This document shows positions 1-5,718 of a stretch of 7,065 nt of DNA, in pieces. The notes under the pieces are model-generated. The model saw only the letters and a list, made by a program, of their open reading frames with translations, was not told the origin of the DNA and did not search any database. The stretch comes from Bacteroidales bacterium (GTDB lineage: Bacteria > Bacteroidota > Bacteroidia > Bacteroidales > JAOZVK01): NCBI GenBank assembly GCA_029938185.1, contig JAOZVK010000306.1, forward strand, positions 1 through 7,065. The letters run 5' to 3'. Every line of letters begins with the position of its first letter. Position 1 is the stretch's first letter. The position numbers and the translations under genes were made by a program.

Positions 1-74
1 CATTGAATAATTGTACCATTGTATCATTGAATAATTGTACCATTGTATCATTGAATAATTGTACCATTTAAAGT
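1..74 (-). repeat. Octamer tandem array downstream of the glycosyltransferase gene
   Basis: Read on the minus strand, this is the 3' flank of the gene ending at 101. It starts with ACTTTAA (74-68) and continues as head-to-tail 8-bp units ATGGTACA, ATTATTCA and ATGATACA. Eight complete octamers occupy 4-67, and a partial one runs off the window at 1-3. The order is (ATGGTACA ATTATTCA ATGATACA) repeated, giving a higher-order period of 24 bp. The same octamers occur at 5047-5078 and 6941-7065. There is no spacer between units, so this is a minisatellite-like array and not CRISPR. It resembles in style the heptamer short tandem repeats of cyanobacteria, but no function can be read from the sequence. 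Confidence 0.95.
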
Positions 75-100
75 ATAAGTGGAAATTGAAACTTGCTTAT

Positions 101-3100
101 CTATTCAATATAACCAATAACAGCATTAGCAACAGCACGAGGCTGTGGATCTAAAGAAAAAATATTTTTTTCATATTCGCTATTATATGGCGAAATATTA
201 AGAATTTTTTTATCAACAATCAAAGTACTACTTCCTCCGGGATCGAAGCCCATTGCTTTTATCATATTAAATTTTAGCATAATTTCAGCCATATCAAAAT
301 GTGTAGCACCTACTGATTCCTTGATTCTTCCATTTATAGTAAGTACCGATAAATTTCCTTTATAATCAATACCTACGGCAATTTTGGGTCCACGCATATC
401 AGTAAAATCAAGTCGTGCAGCTTGGGTTTTAATTGAATTTAAAGTTTTCCAGCCTTCATGCTCCATATCAATTTTTTCTTTTCCTGCATCAACGAGCATT
501 GGACCAGCTTCTACAGCATGTAAAATATTATCAATACCAATAATTTTAATATTTAATGATTTTTCAATCAAATCAAATTCAATAGGGAATTTATCGGCTT
601 TGAATGATAGAGTTAAACCAACTGGAATAATTTTTATATTTTCATTTGGTTTGGTTTTAATAATATCTTTAATAGTATTGCCTGCCAAGCGAACAATTAC
701 TCTACCATTTCCTTTAATTTTTTCTTCAGAGTGCATCAAATCATAATAACACAAATCAATGCTATCATCAGTATCATTTAATTTGAGATTATACGAATCT
801 CTTGAAAATTCAAAAGTTTTACCATTTTCTATAATCTTAATTCCTTTCGATGAGTTTACTCTTTTTATATCAAATTTGCCATCGGCATATATTAGCAAAG
901 CAGGTTTATTGAACAACGGAGGACTAACAAGTTTATTATTAGAAATAAGCAAACCCAATGGCGAACCAATATAAGATTCGGGCAAAGCAAGTTTTCCTAC
1001 CAATTCTGGATTTAAAATATAACCGCCATTCCAAGCTATTTTTGAACTTACATTGTTTTTATTTTCAAAATCATTAATAAACTCGGTAACAGTTTTAGTA
1101 TTCAATTTGCTTGAGATTAATGCAAATTTCAACGAATTGCCAAATTTTGATATATCAACATTAGCCATTGCTCCACTCCATGGAAGTCCATCGCTATATA
1201 CTCCTGTAACATACGAATAGCTTATTTTTGAGTCAGTTGATTTTCCATGCATCATCTCGTTTAAAACAGCTTTTATTGGAGAGCCTTTTGTTTCGGCATC
1301 TTCTTTTATTGTATTTAATACTTTCTCCTCGCCATATTCATCGCACAAAAATCTGTATAAATCACTATCAAGCACATTTGCAAAATCTTTGGCAGTTTGT
1401 ATTGGTGTAGGATAAGCCAATGTGGTTCGCACCCCAGCTGGAACAAACTGAATATAACCGCTATCAATAGGTATTCCCATCATGTTTGAAGCAATATCGC
1501 TTGAAATTCTACCAATATAAAACCTGTCAATATCAACAATATCTGCCATTAACAATGAGTTTCGTCTTGTTGATATAATATATCCCTTTTTTTCTTTTAC
1601 TTCTCGGAGAGCTTTTAAAGCCTTTTCGCCCATTTGGGGTAGATGTATACCTACGCTAAGTTGTTCTGTTTCTATTATTTTTAAGATTTTGTATTTATAC
1701 AAAAGTTTTAAATCGTTGTCGCTACCATGTTCAATATATTTTTTAATACTACTGGATTTTGACCACCTTGCAAGCGATTTTTTTTGAGCAAATACATAAA
1801 TAGGGGCTATTTTATCGTGCTTTTCTTTAATAAATTCTTCTGTAATTGTATCTTGATTTGATAGTTTTAAAAACTTACGAACCGACCTGATTGCAAAAAA
1901 CTCTAATTCATATTTTACATAAATTCCAGGAAAATAGGCAATAGGTAGATTCAAATTTATTTTTTCTTTAAGCTTATCCTTATTATTAATCAATATGTTA
2001 CTACTTGATGTTAGTTGATTTATGGCTAAATCCCAGTCGGCAAAAAAATGTGAATTTTGGTCAATATCCAGTTTATAGTTTGGCTTGATAATTTCTTGAA
2101 ACAATAAATTAATTAAACCTGTAAGTTCCTGAAATGTATAATCATGGTAAGGGTAATGTTTTTTATTTCTATGTCGGTACGAAAATGAATGGTCGTGTCT
2201 GATTTTTATTTCACCTTCATTATAGTTAAAAATATTTTCAACAGCATTATAAAAATCTTTTATTTTATCGTCTGAAAAATTTCCATAGCAAATTCCTGTA
2301 TTAATCAGGCTTTTGGCAAAATCAAAAGCTCTGCCTCTAATTTCCTGTTCTTCAACTCTAAAAAAGCTAGGGTCAATAAGTGATTTAAGATAGTGCATAA
2401 ATCCTAATTTTCCATAACCGGGCATGTATTGTCTATTTTTTGTATTTAATAGAAATTTTAAATCATCATTTTTAAAGTTGTTTTTTTGAGCAAATTTCTC
2501 AAAATAATACTTTGTTTTGTCCATACTTTTAGCATTATTGCTTAATTGTAAATATAGTTTATAACATATATTTTCAATATTTTTCTTTAAAGACAGCAAA
2601 CTGTATCTTTTTTGAACAACTCTTTTATTATGCTCAATTTCTTCAATATATAGGTGAGGAAAAAACACTCTTTCGGTTATTTTTTTGATATGTTCAAATT
2701 CGATATTTTCACCATCAAATTCAATAACTTTTAGTCTGTCCTCTTCTGGTAGATTTTCGCCAATAACTTCAGAGTAAACATTTTCGGGATAGTAGCGACT
2801 GCAAAAAATTGGAATACCGCTAGCTGTTGCTTCAATAATAGGCAAGCCTCTTCCTTCAGTTTTGCTTGGTAGTAGAATTAATGATGCTATATTGAAAAGC
2901 TCTGGCATTCCGATAGGATTTTCAAATTTGACTTTAAATGATTTTTTATCAAATTCGCTGAATATAAATCCAAGATGAACCCTATCTCGCCATTTTTCAT
3001 CTAATGAGTTTAGAAGATTTGAAAAACTTAATACAAGGGACTCAAAATACTCTGCCTGCCCCATTGGAATAGGTCCTGTAACCAAGATTGTTAGCTTTAA

Positions 3101-4288
3101 TTTTTCGGAAAGACTAAATTTATTTACAAACTCATCGAAATTAAATAGCTTTCGTATAAGCTCAAAACCTTGTTCGATTCTTTTTCTTGAAACAATTCTT
3201 GTTGGTTGTAAAAAAATTATATTTTCACCAATTATATTTTTGAATACTTTTGTTTCATACCCAATCATTATTGGTCTTGGTTTATCAGTATTTATTAGAT
3301 TTTCATCTAAAACACCTTTTACAGAATAAGACACTGGCTTATTGCTATGTCTGCTAAAAATTTTCTCGAATTGCAAAAGTGCATTTATTTTTTTTTGCTT
3401 GCTTTTGGTAGAGTATTCGCTTGTATCAACAGCTGTACCAATTTCCATTACATTAGCAGGGTTGTGTCCATTTTTCAATATAACATGATTAGACTGTTCT
3501 CTATTAATATTAACAGACACCCATGACCTTGATTGCCAAGGAAACAACACTTCTATTTGTGAGAAAAACTCACCTAAATGGCTGTTTGTAAAAAAGAAAT
3601 CGCGTGGTCCTTGATTTAATCCTTTTTCAATAATATCAATTTCTTTGTTGCCACCTTCCCAGTAAAAATCATGATTATTATTTATAACAGGTATACCCAA
3701 ATATTCGGAAACCAAAACAGTTGCCAAACTCGTTGATACATTTCCAGGATTAGAACAAACATTTACTATATATAATAATCCAATATTATTTGTTTCAATG
3801 TATTTACCAAGTTTTTCGGAAATTATAATTACCTCATTCCAAAACTTTTTGATTAACTCATTGTACTCTTTACTTCCTCTATCGAGTTTTGTAAAAAAGA
3901 AATCTTTATACAATTTCCATTCATCAAATGACTTCATTTCATCTATTGCAAACTTTTTAGTATCTTTATGTATCAAGCGATTTGATTCAGGATAAAACTC
4001 ACCCGCAATATAGTGTATATTAACATTTTTTAAAATATCACGAAATATTTTCGAGTATTTTTCAAGTTCAATTGTAACACCATCAATAGCATAGTAAAAT
4101 GTTATAAATGCGATTCCACTACTTCCAATTTGTTTTTTAAACTCATTGTAAGTACTTTTGTATTCTGCTGTAGGAATTGGTTTATTATCTTTAAATTTAT
4201 CAATAAATAAACCTAAATCAAACCAAGTGTTTATTTTTTCATTTTTAACTTGATTTATCATTTCTTGAGTAGTCATTCTGTATTCCAT
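101..4288 (-). CDS. Fusion protein: GT4-type glycosyltransferase plus C-terminal phosphodiester glycosidase (NAGPA-type) domain
   Basis: A 1395-residue protein with no signal peptide or membrane segment, so probably cytoplasmic. Residues about 55-590 look like a GT4 (GT-B fold) glycosyltransferase. There is NHDFYWEGG at 205-213, an R-x4-K phosphate-binding-like segment at R364-K369 in QPTRIVSRKR, and an E-x7-E motif at E478/E486 in TEGRGLPIIEA. Residues about 590-1045 match no family I recognise; 697-717 is rich in His, Arg and Tyr. Residues about 1050-1393 look like the NAGPA/phosphodiester glycosidase domain: WNGGY (1086-1090), EAGPMLVDAGK (1260-1270), VGIDYKGNLSVLTINGR, GATHFDMAEIM, DPGGSST (1349-1355) and AVANAV near the end. 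That family cleaves sugar-1-phosphodiester bonds. Bacterial members are often exported, so fusion to a cytoplasmic transferase is unusual. Donor and acceptor sugars cannot be predicted. The start at 4288 is preferred because a leader hairpin ends 14 nt upstream; Met5 (4276) is an alternative. The gene stands alone and is divergent from the VanZ gene. The two end-domain assignments are firm; the combined role is inferred. Confidence 0.88.
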   Translation of the reverse strand: MEYRMTTQEMINQVKNEKINTWFDLGLFIDKFKDNKPIPTAEYKSTYNEFKKQIGSSGIAFITFYYAIDGVTIELEKYSKIFRDILKNVNIHYIAGEFYPESNRLIHKDTKKFAIDEMKSFDEWKLYKDFFFTKLDRGSKEYNELIKKFWNEVIIISEKLGKYIETNNIGLLYIVNVCSNPGNVSTSLATVLVSEYLGIPVINNNHDFYWEGGNKEIDIIEKGLNQGPRDFFFTNSHLGEFFSQIEVLFPWQSRSWVSVNINREQSNHVILKNGHNPANVMEIGTAVDTSEYSTKSKQKKINALLQFEKIFSRHSNKPVSYSVKGVLDENLINTDKPRPIMIGYETKVFKNIIGENIIFLQPTRIVSRKRIEQGFELIRKLFNFDEFVNKFSLSEKLKLTILVTGPIPMGQAEYFESLVLSFSNLLNSLDEKWRDRVHLGFIFSEFDKKSFKVKFENPIGMPELFNIASLILLPSKTEGRGLPIIEATASGIPIFCSRYYPENVYSEVIGENLPEEDRLKVIEFDGENIEFEHIKKITERVFFPHLYIEEIEHNKRVVQKRYSLLSLKKNIENICYKLYLQLSNNAKSMDKTKYYFEKFAQKNNFKNDDLKFLLNTKNRQYMPGYGKLGFMHYLKSLIDPSFFRVEEQEIRGRAFDFAKSLINTGICYGNFSDDKIKDFYNAVENIFNYNEGEIKIRHDHSFSYRHRNKKHYPYHDYTFQELTGLINLLFQEIIKPNYKLDIDQNSHFFADWDLAINQLTSSSNILINNKDKLKEKINLNLPIAYFPGIYVKYELEFFAIRSVRKFLKLSNQDTITEEFIKEKHDKIAPIYVFAQKKSLARWSKSSSIKKYIEHGSDNDLKLLYKYKILKIIETEQLSVGIHLPQMGEKALKALREVKEKKGYIISTRRNSLLMADIVDIDRFYIGRISSDIASNMMGIPIDSGYIQFVPAGVRTTLAYPTPIQTAKDFANVLDSDLYRFLCDEYGEEKVLNTIKEDAETKGSPIKAVLNEMMHGKSTDSKISYSYVTGVYSDGLPWSGAMANVDISKFGNSLKFALISSKLNTKTVTEFINDFENKNNVSSKIAWNGGYILNPELVGKLALPESYIGSPLGLLISNNKLVSPPLFNKPALLIYADGKFDIKRVNSSKGIKIIENGKTFEFSRDSYNLKLNDTDDSIDLCYYDLMHSEEKIKGNGRVIVRLAGNTIKDIIKTKPNENIKIIPVGLTLSFKADKFPIEFDLIEKSLNIKIIGIDNILHAVEAGPMLVDAGKEKIDMEHEGWKTLNSIKTQAARLDFTDMRGPKIAVGIDYKGNLSVLTINGRIKESVGATHFDMAEIMLKFNMIKAMGFDPGGSSTLIVDKKILNISPYNSEYEKNIFSLDPQPRAVANAVIGYIE

Positions 4289-4290
4289 AT

Positions 4291-4412
4291 CTATAATTTT
4301 TTGGCTCTTCGAGCCTTTTTTTATTACTTATGCCTAAATAATTCTAATTTTCAGTTAATTAAAAAGCAAAAATAAATTTGTGCGTAAATAAACTTTATGA
4401 ACCTAATTTTTT
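4291..4412 (-). repeat. Leader repeat, left arm (inverted copy at 5188-5309)
   Basis: Read on the minus strand, this segment aligns with 5188-5309 on the plus strand. The best block is 24 nt with one mismatch (4374-4397 against 5202-5225). Further shared blocks are TTTTTAAT, CATAAG, GAAGAGCC followed by an A run, and TATAG. Variable stretches of almost equal length lie between them. Here it is the 5' leader of the glycosyltransferase gene and ends just before its start codon. A weak promoter candidate reads TTG, 20 nt, then TAGAATTA on the minus strand, a partial match to the Bacteroidetes -33/-7 pattern TTTG/TAnnTTTG. The repeat is clearly visible; the promoter reading is uncertain. Confidence 0.85.
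4303..4315 (-). promoter_or_regulatory. GAA-loop hairpin in the glycosyltransferase gene leader
   Basis: On the minus strand GGCTC-GAA-GAGCC forms a perfect 5-bp stem with a 3-nt loop. It is preceded by seven A and followed by AAAAAATTATAGAT and then the start codon. The hairpin ends 14 nt before ATG, and no Shine-Dalgarno site lies between. Read on the plus strand the same stem is followed by seven T (4316-4322) and resembles a rho-independent terminator. No plus-strand gene lies upstream, so it could at most stop antisense transcription into the divergent region. The stem is short and its role is inferred. Confidence 0.6.
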
Positions 4413-4608
4413 ATATATTTGTTTTTTGATAAAAGTAATAAAAATTATTGGAAAATACATAATATTATGGTCTACAAAGCTATTTTATGTTGCATAAGTA
4501 TAATGTGTAATTATTTGAACATAAGCAAGTACTTATACAACTGATTATACACTAAGCAAAATCATCATTAAATATAGGTCGAAGACCTCTTAATAAAAAA
4601 TTAATTAT
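4413..4608 (+). other. Upstream region of the VanZ-like gene with inverted repeats
   Basis: No reading frame of note. GTTGCATAAGTA (4489-4500) pairs with TACTTATACAAC (4530-4541) at 11 of 12 positions, leaving a 29-nt loop. An alternative perfect 7-bp pairing joins GTATAAT (4498-4504) with ATTATAC (4544-4550). These overlapping, mutually exclusive pairings could be an operator or a leader structure, or chance in AT-rich DNA. No good Bacteroidetes-type -7 box was found. A transcription start for the VanZ-like gene presumably lies here. Confidence 0.4.
4576..4588 (+). promoter_or_regulatory. GAA-loop hairpin in the VanZ-like gene leader
   Basis: AGGTC-GAA-GACCT forms a perfect 5-bp stem with a GAA loop, the same loop and stem length as the hairpin in front of the glycosyltransferase gene but with a different stem sequence. 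It ends 20 nt before the ATG at 4609. The intervening sequence is A/T only after the first C and contains AAAAAATTA. No Shine-Dalgarno sequence is present. The compensated stem between two leaders suggests the structure matters, but two or three examples in one window do not prove it. Confidence 0.55.
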
Positions 4609-5031
4609 ATGTTTTTAAAATTGTTTAAGAATTACGGAATTGTTATTATTTGGGCATCAATAGTATTGATATTAAGTGGAATGCCTGTATATGATTTGAA
4701 TAAAGATAGGTTTATAAATATACCTCATTTAGATAAAATTATACATTTTGCTATGTACTATATTTTATCATTTTTAATTATTTACTCAAATCATACAAAT
4801 AAAAATAATAATTTCACATTTAAAAAAACCAGCACAATATCGTTTATAATCTCTTTTGCCTATGGTATTACAATAGAAATTATGCAACATTATATTTTTA
4901 TTTCACGAGGATTTGATATTTTGGATATTATTGCAAATACAAGTGGAATATTAATTTCGATATTATTTTACAAAAAAATATTTATGTTTATGGATAAAAT
5001 ATTGCAAAAATTTAAAGTTACACGCAAATAG
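4609..5031 (+). CDS. VanZ-like family membrane protein
   Basis: A 140-residue integral membrane protein with about four hydrophobic segments, roughly residues 8-25, 45-60, 76-94 and 104-122. It carries the VanZ-like family signature: DKIIHFAMYYILSF (42-55), the YGITIEIMQ segment (85-93), then R100 and DIIANTSG (106-113), corresponding to the family pattern DK-x2-H-x3-Y, GxxIEixQ, R-x-n-D-x2-aN-x2-G. Length is normal for the short single-domain form. VanZ itself gives low-level teicoplanin resistance in vanA clusters, but most homologues have no assigned function, and nothing here (no vanH, vanA or vanX) suggests glycopeptide resistance. The gene is monocistronic: divergent from the glycosyltransferase gene, and separated from the next plus-strand gene by about 690 bp. 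It is bracketed by the inverted leader repeat (4291-4412 and 5188-5309). Confidence 0.88.
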   Translation: MFLKLFKNYGIVIIWASIVLILSGMPVYDLNKDRFINIPHLDKIIHFAMYYILSFLIIYSNHTNKNNNFTFKKTSTISFIISFAYGITIEIMQHYIFISRGFDILDIIANTSGILISILFYKKIFMFMDKILQKFKVTRK

Positions 5032-5039
5032 GTTTATAT

Positions 5040-5078
5040 ACTTTAAAAGGTTCAATTATTCAATGATACAATTATACA
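5040..5078 (+). repeat. Short octamer-repeat copy downstream of the VanZ-like gene
   Basis: Begins 8 nt after the stop codon with ACTTTAA (5040-5046), followed by four octamers: AAGGTTCA, ATTATTCA, ATGATACA and ATTATACA. The first 26 nt differ at two positions from the copies at 49-74 (minus) and 6934-6959 (plus), which are identical to each other. The last octamer is a variant not seen in the two large arrays. This looks like a short or decayed copy of the same element. Confidence 0.88.
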
Positions 5079-5092
5079 AAATGTTGTATAAT
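5071..5092 (+). repeat. Perfect 9-bp inverted repeat after the VanZ-like gene
   Basis: ATTATACAA (5071-5079) and TTGTATAAT (5084-5092) are perfectly complementary around a 4-nt loop. The left arm includes the last octamer of the repeat copy at 5040-5078. It sits 40 nt past the VanZ-like stop, where a terminator would be expected, but it is very AT-rich and has no T tract after it. It could mark a transcript end or arise from divergence of the repeat. Confidence 0.6.
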
Positions 5093-5187
5093 AATATATA
5101 ACGATTTAATAAAAGTGAAATTTTCAAGCTAATTAAGTATAAATTTTGAAATAAATATAATTAGACGTAAATTTACTTATATCTTGG
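5093..5187. other. AT-rich spacer, nothing recognised
   Basis: Between the hairpin after the VanZ-like gene and the right arm of the leader repeat. I see no reading frame, repeat or convincing promoter here. Confidence 0.5.
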
Positions 5188-5309
5188 AAAAAACTGGCTC
5201 TTAAAGTTTATTTATGCACAAATTTGTTGTTGATTTTTAATCGGTTGATAATCGTTTGTTTAATCATAAGCAAGCTAAAAAGGCATGAAGAGCCAAAAAA
5301 ATGCTATAG
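5188..5309 (+). repeat. Leader repeat, right arm (inverted copy at 4291-4412)
   Basis: Plus-strand counterpart of the glycosyltransferase leader: same 122-nt span, 23 of 24 identical positions in the core (5202-5225), then conserved TTG, TTTTTAAT, CATAAG, GGC, GAAGAGCC, A run and TATAG. The hairpin is degenerate here (GGC-AT-GAAGAGCC). It reads toward the 37-codon ORF and HNH remnant as their leader would. A weak promoter-like match is TTG at 5227-5229 and TA at 5249-5250, 19 nt apart, with TTTG at 5255-5258. Two copies of the same leader in front of unrelated coding sequences suggest a dispersed regulatory or mobile non-coding element. Confidence 0.85.
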
Positions 5310-5398
5310 CTAAAACATATTCGGCTTTGTTTCTTAGCGATTTGGACGATTCGATGGCATGTATGTTTTACTTAAAAAAATATTATAATGAAGCGTAA
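5285..5398 (+). CDS. Doubtful 37-residue ORF between leader repeat and HNH remnant
   Basis: ATG at 5285 opens a 37-codon frame beginning MKSQKNAIAKTYSALF and ending at TAA 5396-5398. The start codon lies inside the conserved leader repeat, and its first eight codons are repeat sequence, which argues against a true start. It overlaps the HNH-like frame (ATG 5388) by 11 nt. The two could be one protein if one base were removed, for example in the seven-A tract at 5374-5380. The frame also contains a perfect 9-bp inverted repeat, TAAAACATA (5311-5319) and TATGTTTTA (5362-5370), so structured non-coding RNA is an alternative. No homologue recognised. Confidence 0.25.
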   Translation: MKSQKNAIAKTYSALFLSDLDDSMACMFYLKKYYNEA

Positions 5399-5648
5399 TG
5401 AGGCTGAAAAAAGAACATGCAAAAAATGTGGATAATTCTTTTATTCATATTCTCATCATATATTACCAAAATCTGATTTTGGAGATGGTGATACTATTGA
5501 TCTTTGTCCAAACTGCCATACTGGATATCACGAATTTCGTAAGTTCTCAATAGTTAGGAAATTACGAATGATAAATTACGAATTACTAATTGGTTTACAC
5601 CGAAATATAAGTATCTTACAAAAAACAAATCGGAAAGTTATTTTTTAA
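5388..5648 (+). pseudogene. HNH-endonuclease-like remnant interrupted by one in-frame stop
   Basis: From ATG 5388 the frame reads MKRNEAEKRTCKKCG and then TAA (5433-5435). Immediately after, in the same frame, comes FFYSYSHHILPKSDFGDG, then LCPNCHTGYHEFR, with the next stop at 5646-5648. CxxCG, then HHI-x-PKS, then LCPNCH-x3-H is the zinc-binding and beta-beta-alpha core pattern of small HNH-type nucleases. The two CxxC pairs, the HH of the active site and the final H are all present, so the domain is recent enough to be intact except for the stop. After about 5546 the frame runs through AATTACGAAT repeats and probably is not original coding sequence. Most likely a pseudogene by nonsense mutation; a sequencing error or readthrough remain possible. 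Its role, if once active, would be DNA cleavage, with no partner gene visible. Confidence 0.65.
5559..5590. repeat. Short AATTACGAAT direct repeats
   Basis: AATTACGAAT occurs at 5560-5569 and 5574-5583, with a variant AATTACTAAT at 5581-5590. The palindrome ACGAA-T-TTCGT lies just upstream at 5530-5540. The block sits at the 3' end of the HNH-like core and is a different simple repeat from the octamers. It may have replaced the original end of the HNH gene. Confidence 0.5.
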
Positions 5649-5718
5649 CGATTACTAAATGATTTTATAGAGTGTTATGCATTGTAAAATAGGTAAAAAC
5701 CTTAAAAAATTATAACAA
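5649..5718 (+). promoter_or_regulatory. Leader of the lipoprotein hydrolase gene with small hairpin
   Basis: AGGT (5691-5694) and ACCT (5699-5702) form a 4-bp stem with an AAAA loop. The following TAAAAAATTATAACAA leads directly to the ATG at 5719, a spacing of 16 nt. The stem is weak, but its position and the AAAAAATTAT tract match the leaders of the other two genes. No Shine-Dalgarno sequence and no convincing -33/-7 pair were found, although the promoter must lie here or upstream in the HNH remnant. Confidence 0.4.

Noticed and set aside
1..74. CRISPR array
   Set aside because: Units are 8 bp, directly adjacent and without unique spacers; no cas genes are present.
384..1410. Plus-strand open frames of 60-120 codons at 384-746, 759-974 and 1228-1410
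   Set aside because: They lie wholly antisense to the 1395-residue gene, whose domains are clear; their translations are low-complexity and show no family features.
3798..3995. 65-codon plus-strand frame within the glycosyltransferase domain
   Set aside because: Antisense shadow of a real coding region without any recognisable motif.
4303..4322. Rho-independent terminator on the plus strand
   Set aside because: The stem is only 5 bp and no plus-strand gene ends upstream; the related hairpins in other leaders make a leader role for the minus-strand gene the better reading.
4499..4504. TATAAT as a -10 promoter box
   Set aside because: No matching -35 element at the right distance, and Bacteroidetes primary sigma factors use a different consensus.
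4609..5031. Glycopeptide resistance role of the VanZ-like gene
   Set aside because: None of the other van genes is here, and most VanZ-like proteins occur without any link to resistance.
5040..5092. Integron-type attC recombination site after each gene
   Set aside because: No RYYYAAC/GTTRRRY core sites or paired inner boxes are visible, and the sequence is a tandem octamer, not an imperfect palindrome. Only the position after genes is similar.
5374..5380. Programmed -1 frameshift at the A7 tract joining the 37-codon ORF to the HNH frame
   Set aside because: A -1 slip leads into the wrong frame; the HNH frame is +1 relative to the ORF.
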